Shown: positions 54,852-63,436, counted from the first letter of the stretch. The stretch: 64,000 bases of DNA from Bradyrhizobium sp. Ec3.3 (GCF_000472925.1 NZ_AXAS01000043.1:1-64000); one strand, 5' to 3'. The notes: generated by a model not told the origin, from the letters alone. Made by a program: numbers and translations.

Positions 54852-56750
54852 TTACGCAACGGCTTCGACCAACTCATAGACGCGGGTTTCCGCCTTCATC
54901 CCCTTGGCGGTTACCGAACCGATGGCGTTGAATCGAAAGCGATGCTCGACGCGGTTGTGCACAGCCTCACTGACAAGGATCCTCGTCCCATACGCCTTGT
55001 TGAGTCCTTCGAGACGAGCAGCAAGATTCACGCTGTTACCCAGAACCGTATAGTTCATACGTTCCGTCGAACCGACATTTCCCACCACGGCATCGCCGAC
55101 ATGGATGCCAATGCGAGCGACGAACGGTGGCAGCCCCTCGGCTTCAAACTGAGCATTCAGCACGTCGCTCGCCGCCTTTGCCGAAAGGGCGGCCCGACAG
55201 GCCCGCTCGACATGATCGGCCTGCAAATGGGGAGCGTTCCAAAACACCATCACCGAGTCTCCGATGAACTTGTCCACGGTTCCGCCCTCGGCAAGAAGCG
55301 CTTCCGTCAGCGCCGCGAAATGGCGCGAGGTCTGGCGCATCAGACTGTCAGGGTCGGCGGCTTCGGAAATGCCGGTAAAATTCGTCACGTCGGTAAACAG
55401 GATGGAGACCTCCCTCCTCGTTCCCCCAAGCTCGGTGGAGATCGAGCCATCGACGATTCCTCTCACGATGTCCTTCGGGACAAAGCGTGCGAACGACCAG
55501 ATGCTGCGCTGGGCAACCGCCATCGTCCTGCCGAGTTCGTTGACCTCCGCGATATTCGATGTGACCGGAGCATCGCCCGGCGCCGCTAAAGCCTGGAGTC
55601 CCCTCGCTTGGGTAGTTATCCGTTTCAGCGAGGTCGACATCCGGCTGCCAAAGACCCAGGCCGCGGGCACAAAGCAGCTGCCGACGATCAGGGCAATGAC
55701 TAGCCCCCTGAACTGCAATTTCCTGACGTTCTGTGAGAAATCATCTTCAGCCGCAAACAACATGGAATAGCCGCTGTATTGCTCTCCTTGAGAAAATTTT
55801 TGCACGCGAAAAAGGTAGTCTCGTCCATCTTCGCCGCGCACGCTCCCCTCAAAGCGATCGCGGCCGTCCCACCTTTGCATGACGGCGCCGACCAGCCCGG
55901 TCCGGATTTCCCAAATCTCGGGGAGCTGCGGACGCGAGGGATGAGCCCTGGCTTCATCCACGAGCCGCTTGAAGTCGGGGTGAGCGATGAGTACGCCGAA
56001 CGAATCGAAGATGACGGCTGTTCCGTGCTCCCCCGGGCGTTGCGCGTTGACCAGCTCGCTGAACTTATCAAGCTTGAGGTCAGCGGCGATGACGCCGCGG
56101 ACATGCCCGTGCAGAGGTGCACTCAGGGTGATCATCGGCGTGCCGATGCTGAATGAAGCATATGGCGGCGAAACGAGAGCCCTTCCTGCATGCAACGTAT
56201 CGCGGTACCAGACTCGTTTTCTTGGGTCATAATTGTAGTCCGGCAGATCGACCTGGTCAGTCTTGTTGCCTTCGGCGTCTTCGAATATCCGCCGCATCGG
56301 CAATGCTCCGCCGGCAGTCGGGTGGACCAAATTGACGTTGTAAACGGCACCGGGTGGGGCACCCAGCTTTTGGCGCTCCGCCGGCTCGAGGACATCGAGG
56401 CGCCGGACCTGAAGCCAACAACCGTTTTCGTACCCGATATAGAAGCTATCCACCTGCTGCAGTTTCTGGAGCGCAGCTTTGAAGAGGACGATTGCGCTAT
56501 CCTCCTCGTTCCTGTCGTCGGAGTCTGCGAGAGACGGATTCGATGACAGCACTTCAACGACGGAGCTCAGTCCGGAAACCTCAGCCTCGAGCCGACTAAG
56601 GGTGTTCGCACTGGCAGCATCCATGGCGGTAGAGGCCGCTGCTCTCGCGACCGCATGAAAAGTCTGGAGCTGGACAAGAATAAGACATGCCGTCAGGGTT
56701 GCAATGAAGGCGATCACAGCCGCCGTTATCGCGATCCTGAACGTAAGCAT
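54852..56750 (-). CDS. Cache-HAMP adenylate/guanylate cyclase (class III)
   Basis: Membrane signalling enzyme of 632 residues. Helix 1 is at residues about 5-28, a periplasmic double-Cache domain spans about 30-335 (YDPRKRVWYRDTLHAG, PMITLSAPLHGHVRGVIAADL), helix 2 is at about 345-370, then HAMP, and the class III catalytic domain (VSILFTDVTNFTGISE, metal Asp; GDSVMVFWNAP, second Asp; HVGDAVVGNVGS; NYTVLGNSVNLAARLEGLN). It would make cAMP or cGMP in response to a small ligand outside. A FixK/FNR box 64 bp upstream suggests microaerobic control. Confidence 0.93.
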   Translation of the reverse strand: MLTFRIAITAAVIAFIATLTACLILVQLQTFHAVARAAASTAMDAASANTLSRLEAEVSGLSSVVEVLSSNPSLADSDDRNEEDSAIVLFKAALQKLQQVDSFYIGYENGCWLQVRRLDVLEPAERQKLGAPPGAVYNVNLVHPTAGGALPMRRIFEDAEGNKTDQVDLPDYNYDPRKRVWYRDTLHAGRALVSPPYASFSIGTPMITLSAPLHGHVRGVIAADLKLDKFSELVNAQRPGEHGTAVIFDSFGVLIAHPDFKRLVDEARAHPSRPQLPEIWEIRTGLVGAVMQRWDGRDRFEGSVRGEDGRDYLFRVQKFSQGEQYSGYSMLFAAEDDFSQNVRKLQFRGLVIALIVGSCFVPAAWVFGSRMSTSLKRITTQARGLQALAAPGDAPVTSNIAEVNELGRTMAVAQRSIWSFARFVPKDIVRGIVDGSISTELGGTRREVSILFTDVTNFTGISEAADPDSLMRQTSRHFAALTEALLAEGGTVDKFIGDSVMVFWNAPHLQADHVERACRAALSAKAASDVLNAQFEAEGLPPFVARIGIHVGDAVVGNVGSTERMNYTVLGNSVNLAARLEGLNKAYGTRILVSEAVHNRVEHRFRFNAIGSVTAKGMKAETRVYELVEAVA

Positions 56751-56805
56751 CTCGATTTATCCCCTTGCTTCTTGACTGGAGACCAGAGCTTCGAGGGGGA
56801 CATTC

Positions 56806-56821
56806 CTTGATCTAGATCAAG
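56806..56821. promoter_or_regulatory. FixK/FNR-type box upstream of cyclase
   Basis: CTTGATCTAGATCAAG is a 16-bp perfect palindrome containing TTGAT-N4-ATCAA, the exact consensus of FNR/FixK regulators. Its centre is about 63 bp from the cyclase ATG. A class II position (-41.5) would put the transcript start about 22 bp before that ATG. Binding by FixK2 or FnrN is inferred. Confidence 0.8.
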
Positions 56822-57197
56822 ATGAACCAACGCGATGCAGCTGTTTCTGCGTGCCCGAGGATCACTGCCTGTCTGCTGCGGAGCAATGTGTCCGGTATGG
56901 GCTCGTAGCTGACCTTTGCCGAGACCGCCGCAATGTGTACTTCCGGGAGATGAGCGGACCAAAGGTCGAGCAGCTGCCGAGGTCCGCTTGTGCCCCTTAA
57001 CCGACTGCCGGTCCAACCACCAACCGAGAACACTTGCGTTGGCGTGTCAGCCTTTATCAGCCAATCGTGGCTCGGCTCACTGTGCCTGCTTCAAATAGGC
57101 TTCGACCTGACGTGTCGTGTTGCGCAAGGATGAGCGTGCTGACCAGCGGCCTCCGAGATCGCACCTGCAACAAAGTTTCGGCGCTCTATATCGACTG
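56822..57197. repeat. Possible degenerate dispersed repeat
   Basis: This 376-bp stretch has no supported gene. Phrases such as GACCGCCGCAATGTGTACTT and GGAGATGAGCGGACCAAAGG echo an intergenic repeat that I recall in many copies in Bradyrhizobium genomes. Short frames on both strands (for example GHKRTSAAARPLVRS) would come from it. This is from memory and low confidence. Confidence 0.3.
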
Positions 57198-58511
57198 TCA
57201 TCCCGCTCTCCGCGATTGAATGCCCCCCGGCCTCGAAATCTCGCCAGCACTTGCCTGCTCGATCGACATTTCAACTTCCTCGGGCGGTTTGATGTGACGG
57301 AACGACAGGAGCAGTGTGATGTCGTAGGCGATCTTGAGAGCGCCGCAGATAACGAGCGGAAGCCCCGAAAATGCCGTACCGAGCATCGCGCCGGCCAGGC
57401 TCGGACTGACTGCGGAGGCGAGACTGCGCGGGACGGCAGTCACGCTGGCCGCCGCCGGGCGTTCCTCAGGCGTGACCACTGCCATCACGTAGGAGGTTCG
57501 TGTCGGCACATCCATCTGCGAGAGCGCTGCTCGGATCGAAAGCAGGACCAGTACGACCGTCAGATTCGGAAAGAGAGCGGCCGCGATCAGGCAGATGCTT
57601 GAGGGGATGTGTGTGAAGACCATTGTGTTGATCAGTCCGAACCGCTGCGACAGCCTTGCGGCGAGCGGATAAGAAAAGGCCGAAAGCGTGTTGGACCAGA
57701 AGAAGAAGAGGCTTGCGCTTGAAAGCGAAAGGTCGAAGCGCTCGAATAGCCACAAAGCAACAAGCGACTGGACGGCAAATCCGCCGGCAAATGCATCAAC
57801 GCTGAAGAGTGCTGCAAGCCGATAGACAATTCGCCGCGAGGGACCAAGGACCGAAGCCTTCGGTCGTGCATCAATCGCGGGTGATGTTTGCGGCAGCAGT
57901 CGATAGAGGACTGCGCCAATGAGACCAAGGGCGGTATAGACGAAGAACATGGACTTCAGGGCGGTGAGCCTTGGCATGTCAAACGAGACAAGAAAGTCGG
58001 GCACAGTGGCTATCAAGGCGCCCGCCGCGGTCGACAGCCCTCCAATCAGACTATAGCGGGCAAAGACCTGCGTACGCTTCTGGTCGCTCGCATCGCTTGC
58101 CAGCAGCGCATGCTCGAGCGGCACGAAGATGCCAATATCTCCTGGCGAGGGATTGATGGTGCCGACAAAGGCCAGAACCAGAATGATCGGAAACGCCTCT
58201 GCGAACGGAAACGCCAGACCGGTCAGCATCATCGTGAGCGCGCTCAGCAGTAGGAGCGTCCGCAAGTCGCGATGACCTCCCAGCCAACCGACGCCCAGCG
58301 TGAGGACCGCGGTCCCCAGCAGGGCGCCGGTGGCAACCACGCCGATCTGGAAAGGGGAGTAACCAAGCTCGACGAGGTACGCCGGCAAAATGATCGTGGC
58401 AAAGCCGTCACCAAGCCCGCGCGCGGCGCGTGCTCCAAACAGGAGCGCGATTGCCGGCCGGGCCTTTAGCCGCGGTTCCGCGTTCTGGCTTGTGTCTGGC
58501 GGAACATTCAT
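57198..58511 (-). CDS. MFS transporter
   Basis: Inner-membrane secondary transporter of 437 residues. About twelve hydrophobic segments are visible, beginning RPAIALLFGARAARGLGDGF and AYLVELGYSPFQIGVVATGA, with the segment LGGHRDLRTLLLLSA (MFS loop 2-3). The ATG at 58511 matches the usual cytoplasmic N terminus; a longer frame adds an unlikely leader. The substrate (sugar, drug or metabolite) cannot be told. It stands alone in the accessory region. Confidence 0.88.
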   Translation of the reverse strand: MNVPPDTSQNAEPRLKARPAIALLFGARAARGLGDGFATIILPAYLVELGYSPFQIGVVATGALLGTAVLTLGVGWLGGHRDLRTLLLLSALTMMLTGLAFPFAEAFPIILVLAFVGTINPSPGDIGIFVPLEHALLASDASDQKRTQVFARYSLIGGLSTAAGALIATVPDFLVSFDMPRLTALKSMFFVYTALGLIGAVLYRLLPQTSPAIDARPKASVLGPSRRIVYRLAALFSVDAFAGGFAVQSLVALWLFERFDLSLSSASLFFFWSNTLSAFSYPLAARLSQRFGLINTMVFTHIPSSICLIAAALFPNLTVVLVLLSIRAALSQMDVPTRTSYVMAVVTPEERPAAASVTAVPRSLASAVSPSLAGAMLGTAFSGLPLVICGALKIAYDITLLLSFRHIKPPEEVEMSIEQASAGEISRPGGIQSRRAG

Positions 58512-58780
58512 CCGCGCCGCGCCTCCAACACGCCGGTTGTTGGCAGCCACGCAGTCGTACGCTCGCAGCGAGAGAGCGGGACAAACCCCTCCGGGGAAAC
58601 GGCGGAACACAAAAAGGCTGTGGGAATGAGCTTAAGGGCAGGCATGCAGCGTCCTTCTCGGAAAACCGGACGCGATTCATGGGCATGTCGCCTCGTGGGG
58701 AGATCGCTTCCCCATGGGTGGAAGTAAGGCGCGCCCCACATGTTTGTCAAGGCGCCCTACGCTTCTCGCCGAAGCCTCGT

Positions 58781-59067
58781 TCAATTGCCGGCAGCTACGG
58801 TGTAGTCCGCGAAGTGCATGTGGCTGTCGGCCTTCGACCAAAGTCCGATCCGGCCGGAGAGCGGTTGCGACAGCGTGTGCTCCAAATAGAGCTTGCCATC
58901 GAGATAACCTTCTACCTTCGTGCCGTTCACGCGGACCTTGAGGTCGTGCCACTGCCGTGTCGCGGTCGGGGTGAAGAGCGCTTGCCGTTCTCGAACTTCC
59001 ACAGCACGATGTTGTTCTCCAGACAGTTCGCCCGGACTGTCAGGTAGTCCCCGTTGGGCTTGAGGTT
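58781..59067 (-). pseudogene. LamG-like (concanavalin fold) protein, truncated and frameshifted
   Basis: The first frame reads LKPNGDYLTVRANCLENNIV then LWKFENGKRSS; a one-base shift near 58978 moves the rest to another frame, LFTPTATRQWHDLKVRVNGT, KVEGYLDGKLYLEHTLSQPL and SGRIGLWSKADSHMHFADYT. Together these give the C-terminal half of an exported LamG/DUF1080-type protein of about 200-220 residues. The N-terminal half with the signal peptide is missing; the break at about 59067 abuts the next fragment. Confidence 0.7.
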
Positions 59068-59325
59068 GCCGAGACGTTCAACGAAGCCCGCACGAGTTTC
59101 CAAGTAGCGTGGCAGGAGCTGGCCGCCTCGCGCACGGAGGCAGACTTTGAGACGTGGCGTCGCCAGCGTGACTGGACCGCCTGGAAGGACCGGATGCACC
59201 AGCTAACACTCCCGCTGCCGACACTGCGTCCGGAAGGGATTGCACGTTGCTTCTGGGGCGAGTTAATCACGAACCCGACGCTCGATGCCCATACCCACAC
59301 CGCACACCGCCAGACCGCCGCATGA
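59068..59325 (+). pseudogene. 5'-truncated gene, small conserved protein with degenerate Zn-finger-like motif
   Basis: The frame reads TFNEARTSFQVAWQELAASR, then TEADFETWRRQRDWTAWKDR and LPTLRPEGIARCFWGELITN before a His-rich end (HTHTAHRQTAA). From memory, the family has RCFCG followed by two His, a C2H2-like site; here the second Cys is Trp. No start is seen before the junction at 59067. Its stop overlaps the next gene (ATGA), so they were once an operon. Confidence 0.55.
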
Positions 59326-59579
59326 AACTCACCGCCGAACGTCCCTTCGCCAACCCAGACGCCGCAGCGCGCAAGCTGGTCGAGATCGCCACTAGCATCG
59401 AGCCCGTGCAAGACGGTCGCATCCATATCGAGAAGATCAACGCGCCGTTCCTCTATACGCTCAAGGCCAGCGGCCCGGAGTTCGGTGAGGGCATCAAGCA
59501 TGCTGTCGAACGCGGCTGGCTCGAGCTACACGAGAGCGGGACTTTCGTGAGGATCTTAAAGACAGAGGCCGCCAACTGA
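59322..59579 (+). CDS. Small conserved protein of mobile regions
   Basis: 85 residues from the ATG overlapping the previous stop, MKLTAERPFANPDAAARKLV, then EIATSIEPVQDGRIHIEKIN and GWLELHESGTFVRILKTEAAN. I recall close relatives in Bradyrhizobium, usually next to phage or island genes, with no known function. The frame is intact. The ribosome-binding site lies within the upstream fragment and is not strong, so expression is uncertain. Confidence 0.6.
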   Translation: MKLTAERPFANPDAAARKLVEIATSIEPVQDGRIHIEKINAPFLYTLKASGPEFGEGIKHAVERGWLELHESGTFVRILKTEAAN

Positions 59580-59777
59580 GGCGGCTTCACTCTTCGCGGC
59601 AATCCATCCCGTCCGCAGCACGTTGCAGGCTTTATTCTTCCGCATGGCGCGGACGGGATCGTCCCGGTTCGCCGCAACAGGCCTAATTTTCGCGCGCCGA
59701 TCGGCAACCTCACCAATGAACCGCAAGGCTCCTCCTCGCGACAGAACTAAGGGGCGAGTGGTCAAGTGAGCAGTATC

Positions 59778-60077
59778 ATGCGTATGAAGACACTCGCGTC
59801 ACATTTCCTTACCTGTATCGTGAGCTTCGCCGGTCTAATTGGGGCGCAGCAAGCATTTTCCCTTCAGGTGGATGTCAGCGCGAAGGCCGACATATTTGTT
59901 GATCAGGTAGCCAATCGGGCGGTTAAGGGTGACAGGCTGTCCACTACGCGAGCACTGCCCAACGCTCAAAATGGATTGCTAGCGCCAAAATCGCGCTTTG
60001 ACGCTCGTTGCAAGCCGCCGATTGATGTCGTGGGACGTTGTTTCGCCGACGCGGGATTGAGCCAGAGAATAGCCTGA
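59778..60077 (+). CDS. Small secreted protein, unknown
   Basis: 99 residues from the ATG at 59778 with a signal peptide TLASHFLTCIVSFAGLIGAQ. The mature part includes DVSAKADIFVDQVANRAVKG then DRLSTTRALP and one Cys pair near the end. It resembles small exported Bradyrhizobium proteins with a VDQAANRAAKGDRL-like stretch (recollection). Function is unknown. A GTG at 59766 or a second ATG at 59784 could also start it. Confidence 0.6.
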   Translation: MRMKTLASHFLTCIVSFAGLIGAQQAFSLQVDVSAKADIFVDQVANRAVKGDRLSTTRALPNAQNGLLAPKSRFDARCKPPIDVVGRCFADAGLSQRIA

Positions 60078-60111
60078 GCCGAGCATTCCCCACCTGCTAC
60101 GCTTTGGCCCC

Positions 60112-60371
60112 GCCGACTCGTATTGCGCGATCTGCCATTGCACCAGCGCAAAACGAATTTGGAACGGCTGCTGGCGCGCCGTCCGGATGGCATCACCGTC
60201 GCGCCCTTCGAGCGCGGCGAGATCGGCCTCGATCTATTCCGCGCCGCGTGCCGCATGGGTTTCGAAGGTCTCGTTTCCAGGCATCGTGACAGGCCTTACC
60301 GGGGCGGCCGACAGAAACACTGGACCAAGGTGAAGAACCGCAGCCATCCGGCGGTGGAGCGAGAACTGTGA
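60112..60371 (+). pseudogene. ATP-dependent DNA ligase (LigD type) fragment
   Basis: The frame reads LRDLPLHQRKTNLERLLARR, then PFERGEIGLDLFRAACRMGF and EGLVSRHRDRPYRGGRQKHW TKVKN. EGLVS and WTKVKNRSHPA are ligase motifs IV and V, so this is the end of the adenylation domain. The N-terminal part with the catalytic Lys and the OB fold are absent. Nothing here can ligate; it is a remnant. The TGA overlaps the next small gene. Confidence 0.75.
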
Positions 60372-60529
60372 TCGTCTTCGTCTTCGTCTTCGTCTTCGTC
60401 TTCGTCAACACCGCCAAGCAGGTCGGCGACAAGGACCACAACGTGTTCGCCGATGTGGAAGCCGCCGAGAAATGGTTCGAAGAGAACGACCCCGAGGGCG
60501 TGGCGTTCGAGTATGAGGTTCTGGAGTGA
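60368..60529 (+). CDS. Small conserved protein with Phe-Val expansion
   Basis: 53 residues. After a run of alternating Phe and Val encoded by (GTCTTC)5 it reads NTAKQVGDKDHNVFADVEAA then EKWFEENDPEGVAFEYEVLE. From memory, relatives are about 45 residues and begin FVNTSKQVGD, so the expansion is an N-terminal addition. The GTG start overlaps the TGA of the ligase fragment. Function is unknown. The acidic C-terminal half is intact. Confidence 0.6.
   Translation: MIVFVFVFVFVFVNTAKQVGDKDHNVFADVEAAEKWFEENDPEGVAFEYEVLE
60374..60403 (+). repeat. (GTCTTC)5 microsatellite
   Basis: Five perfect tandem copies of GTCTTC near the start of the small gene at 60368. Because the unit is six bases, gain or loss of copies keeps the frame and only changes the Val-Phe run. 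Confidence 0.95.
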
Positions 60530-60768
60530 GAGCTGCCGTTATCGCGGAGCTGGTTCGCGCTATTCGTTCCGCTCTCCAGCTGAGGAAAAACACCGGCTGT
60601 TAGGCCATGATAGCCTAATCATCTCGATGGGCACCAAGTCGCAAAGCCCGACACCTTCAGCGCGCCCTCACCTCGTGGCTCCGACCGCCTTCGTTGGCAA
60701 CGATCCGTAGGATTCGCCCGCGCGGGCCACCGAGTCGCTGTGGGTTGTCCTGATCGCCGGATCGACCG
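60530..60768. other. Intergenic, no gene recognised
   Basis: Sequence between the small gene and the IS110 remnant. No motif-bearing frame or symmetry noticed. Confidence 0.4.
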
Positions 60769-61146
60769 GCGCGCTCGATGAAGCATCAGGCCGCTCTATT
60801 GCTCGACCGTCTTGGTCGGCACGAACCGCATGTTGGGTCTCGTGACCGCCTCGCAAATCGCCTCCGCATCGGTGGTGTCGTTCTTCTGCCGCTTGACGTA
60901 GGGCTTCACATAGGCGGGAGGCATCAACCGCACCGTATGCCCCAACGCCTGCAGTTCGCGGGACCAATAATGGGATGACGCGCAAGCCTCGATTCCTACC
61001 AGGCACGGCGACAATTTCTCAAAGAAGGACAGCACGAAACGGCGCTTGAGCTGGCGGCGGATCACCACCTGACCGGTTCCATCGACGCCATGCACTTGAA
61101 AGACCGACTTCGCGATATCCAGACCAATCGTCGAAATTGACTGCAT
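60769..61146 (-). mobile_element. IS110-family transposase, N-terminal remnant
   Basis: The protein begins MQSISTIGLDIAKSVFQVHG, with the IS110 DEDD-type catalytic Asp in GLDIAKS, then FFEKLSPCLVGIEACASSHY (Glu) and LMPPAYVKPYVKRQKNDTTD (DAEAICEAV). A TAG at 60796-60798 interrupts it after VEQ, but SGLMLHRAR continues in frame, so it is a point mutation followed by truncation. The C-terminal half is absent. Its upstream end at about 61150-61260 carries leftover IS-edge sequence. Confidence 0.85.
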
Positions 61147-61325
61147 AGGCTGCTCCTCCGAATCGTGGGAGCCTCAAACGGCGCCCACTCCTTGGCACTC
61201 TCGTGCCCGTGGAGGAGCCGTCCACAGCATCAAAAGTGGACCCAAAGGGCAATTTTCCGCGCTGCCAGCAGCGAAAATCCGTCGCCTGAAATCTATGTAC
61301 CATCCTGAATTTGCTTGTATTTTAC

Positions 61326-61402
61326 TGGCGCGCTCGGAGAGATTCGAACTCCCGACCCTCGGAATCGAAATCCGATGCTCTATCCAGCTGAGCTACGAGC
61401 GC
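61326..61402 (-). tRNA. tRNA-Arg(TCG)
   Basis: The complement gives a full cloverleaf of 77 bases. Acceptor GCGCTCG pairs with CGAGCGC, followed by G and an encoded CCA. The anticodon stem TCGGA/TCCGA carries loop TTTCGAT, anticodon TCG (reads CGA). The T-arm contains GTTCGAATC. The 3' end points left, toward the decayed accessory region. Confidence 0.95.
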
Positions 61403-61535
61403 ATCCTGCCCGGGACCGGGCGGGTTCCGAGTTTCGTCGGGCTGGGGCGCCCGACCGTTCGGATGCATTGGGATTAGCAGAGAGGCTTGGCGAGCAAAAG
61501 CCCCACCTGCCCCATCCGGGCAGGTCGAAGGACAT

Positions 61536-62045
61536 TCACCAGGTCGTGTTGAAGAGGCCGAAATGGGGCTGCTGCGCCACGCGCATCGGCCTGCCGAATG
61601 TCGGCTGGCCAAAACCATAATAAGTCGGCTGCCCATAGTAGTAGGGCTGCGGAGACCGCCTGGCGACCTTGCGCTTCGGCTGGACCGGCTTCTTGACCGA
61701 CGCCGCATCGCCCTTCGGTTCCGTCGGGACGAATTGGGCGAAGGATTCGCGAACCCTTGCCTTGGCTGACATTTCGCCTGCCGGGGAGACGTTCGGCTGG
61801 GCGGGCGGCTGCGGAGCAACGCTCGCAGTATTCACCGGCGCGGTCGATGCAACCCTCGGCTGGCTGGTATCGAGCACCACACGTTCCGGCAGCTTACGAT
61901 CCGAGCGTATCCGGATCAGCGGCGCCTCGTTGCTGGATGTCACGATGCTCTGGCCGACCGGCCCTTCGGGCAGCGCGAGATTCACGACCAATAGCAGCGC
62001 AAGCAATGCGCCGCCGACGAACACAAAATACCGAAGGATGGGCAT
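61536..62045 (-). CDS. Membrane-anchored Pro/Tyr-rich small protein
   Basis: 169 residues with an N-terminal helix MPILRYFVFVGGALLALLLV acting as anchor or signal. The middle is Pro/Ala-rich and the end is low complexity, with YYYGQPTYYGFGQPTFGRP. I recall similar short exported proteins in Bradyrhizobium, with unknown function. The Met at 62045 is preferred since it begins the helix. Confidence 0.65.
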   Translation of the reverse strand: MPILRYFVFVGGALLALLLVVNLALPEGPVGQSIVTSSNEAPLIRIRSDRKLPERVVLDTSQPRVASTAPVNTASVAPQPPAQPNVSPAGEMSAKARVRESFAQFVPTEPKGDAASVKKPVQPKRKVARRSPQPYYYGQPTYYGFGQPTFGRPMRVAQQPHFGLFNTTW

Positions 62046-62205
62046 CTGGCAGCGCTCCACCCGCACAACAGCACACGGGCCCTTCGCCTCAACCGGCGAT
62101 CCTTTAATTGGTTCCTGTGCCGCCCGTCCGGTTCAACGACAACGCGAACTTTTTTCGTGATCGGCGGCGTGACGGTAACTTTTCCGCTACCGCGACAGAC
62201 CGCCT

Positions 62206-62751
62206 TTAGACACGTCGCGCCGCGGCGAGCGAACACTTGGCCTGACTGGCGTTCACGTTAACGAAGCCGATTGGCACATGCGCAAAAGTCTTGCGGCTTT
62301 TCATGTTTACGGTTTCGGCAAGCACGCGCCTGCGATCGGTGAGATGGCTGCCGTCACGGCGGGTGAAGGCGCAGACGATCTCCAAATCCTTCACGGCGTA
62401 GTCGTTGTCATTTCGCAGCGTGAAGGTGACCAGCGCCCGCGATCCGAGCCCGCCACGGCGCCAGGATTGCGACGAAATCCGCAGGCGATCGAGCCCGGCC
62501 GGCACTGATGCCTCGGTCGTTGCTGCTGCCGGTGGCACAGACTGCGCAGGCTCCGGCTGGACGGTTGCCAACTCGATCCTGTCGCTCTCATTGCCTTCGG
62601 ACGCGGACATCAGCCCCCAGGCGCCTCCGCCGACCAGCACCGCTGCCGCAAGCCACAACGGGCTTCTTCGCCTCACTGAGAACGCCGGTCTCAGCAACGC
62701 ACCGAGTTTGACGAGACCGTTGAGATCGACGCGATAGAGCCTTGCGAGCAT
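62206..62751 (-). CDS. Membrane-anchored protein, unknown
   Basis: 181 residues from the Met at 62751. A membrane helix (SPLWLAAAVLVGGGAWGLM, about residues 31-49) follows a basic cytoplasmic start. The soluble part has SRALVTFTLRNDNDYAVKDL then EIVCAFTRRDGSHLTDRRRV, resembling an immunoglobulin-like or FxLYD-type domain. Function is unknown. A shared control region with divergent VOC gene lies beyond its start. Confidence 0.68.
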   Translation of the reverse strand: MLARLYRVDLNGLVKLGALLRPAFSVRRRSPLWLAAAVLVGGGAWGLMSASEGNESDRIELATVQPEPAQSVPPAAATTEASVPAGLDRLRISSQSWRRGGLGSRALVTFTLRNDNDYAVKDLEIVCAFTRRDGSHLTDRRRVLAETVNMKSRKTFAHVPIGFVNVNASQAKCSLAAARRV

Positions 62752-62983
62752 GGATGCGTCACCCGATATGCGACGACGCGCGTCTCGCGCCTGCCGTCTT
62801 CCTCCCTGGCGCGCCAATACGGTCGTCCCGCGGCGCTTGCCTAGACCAATCCTTCAACCCACAAGCCAGATTTGGGTTCCCGTGGGCAGCAGAATCTCGG
62901 GTAACAGGAATGCGCAAGTGGCGATCGACCGAGGGGACCGCTAACATGACCACGACGCCGCAAAGCCCGACGGGAGGAATGAA

Positions 62984-63367
62984 ATGCCTGTAGTCACCTG
63001 GGATCATGTCCATCTGCGCAGCCCCGATCCGGAGGCGGCGGCGGCTTGGCTGCGGGACGTGCTGGGTGGCGAAATCGTGCGCGGCCCGGCGCGCATCGAC
63101 GTCAAGCTCGGCGGCGCCAACATCTTCATTGCACCGCTCGAGCCCGGCAAGCCCATGAACCCGCCCCCGCCTCATCCCCATCAGGGCCTCGACCATTTCG
63201 GCGTCACGGTGAAGGACATCGATGCCGTCGCCGCCGAGATGAAGGCGAAGGGCGTTGAGTTCACGCGCGAACCGACGACGATCCGGCCCGGTGTTCGCGT
63301 CTGCTTCATCCGCGGCCCCGAAGGTATTTCAGTCGAGCTACTCGAGCGCGACAAGAAATACACCTGA
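62984..63367 (+). CDS. VOC-family (glyoxalase/bleomycin-resistance fold) protein
   Basis: 127 residues of the vicinal-oxygen-chelate fold. VTWDHVHLRSPDPEAAAAWL (first metal His), HPHQGLDHFGVTVKDIDAVA (second His) and RVCFIRGPEGISVELLE (metal Glu) are in the right order for one full module. GGGAGGAATGAA precedes the ATG, a strong ribosome-binding site. The substrate could be a small aldehyde, an aromatic or an antibiotic; none is indicated. Confidence 0.9.
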   Translation: MPVVTWDHVHLRSPDPEAAAAWLRDVLGGEIVRGPARIDVKLGGANIFIAPLEPGKPMNPPPPHPHQGLDHFGVTVKDIDAVAAEMKAKGVEFTREPTTIRPGVRVCFIRGPEGISVELLERDKKYT

Positions 63368-63436
63368 TCCTGCGGCGTGCAACATCACCCAATCCATCCA
63401 CCGTAGCTCCTCCGAGCTACGCTGGATCGGACATCG

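Noticed and set aside
60374-60403. CRISPR-like array
   Set aside because: The tandem units are six bases with no spacers, so it is a microsatellite. No repeat-spacer array was noticed anywhere in the window.
60796-61146. Functional IS110 transposase
   Set aside because: An in-frame TAG and loss of the C-terminal half leave only the N-terminal catalytic segment.
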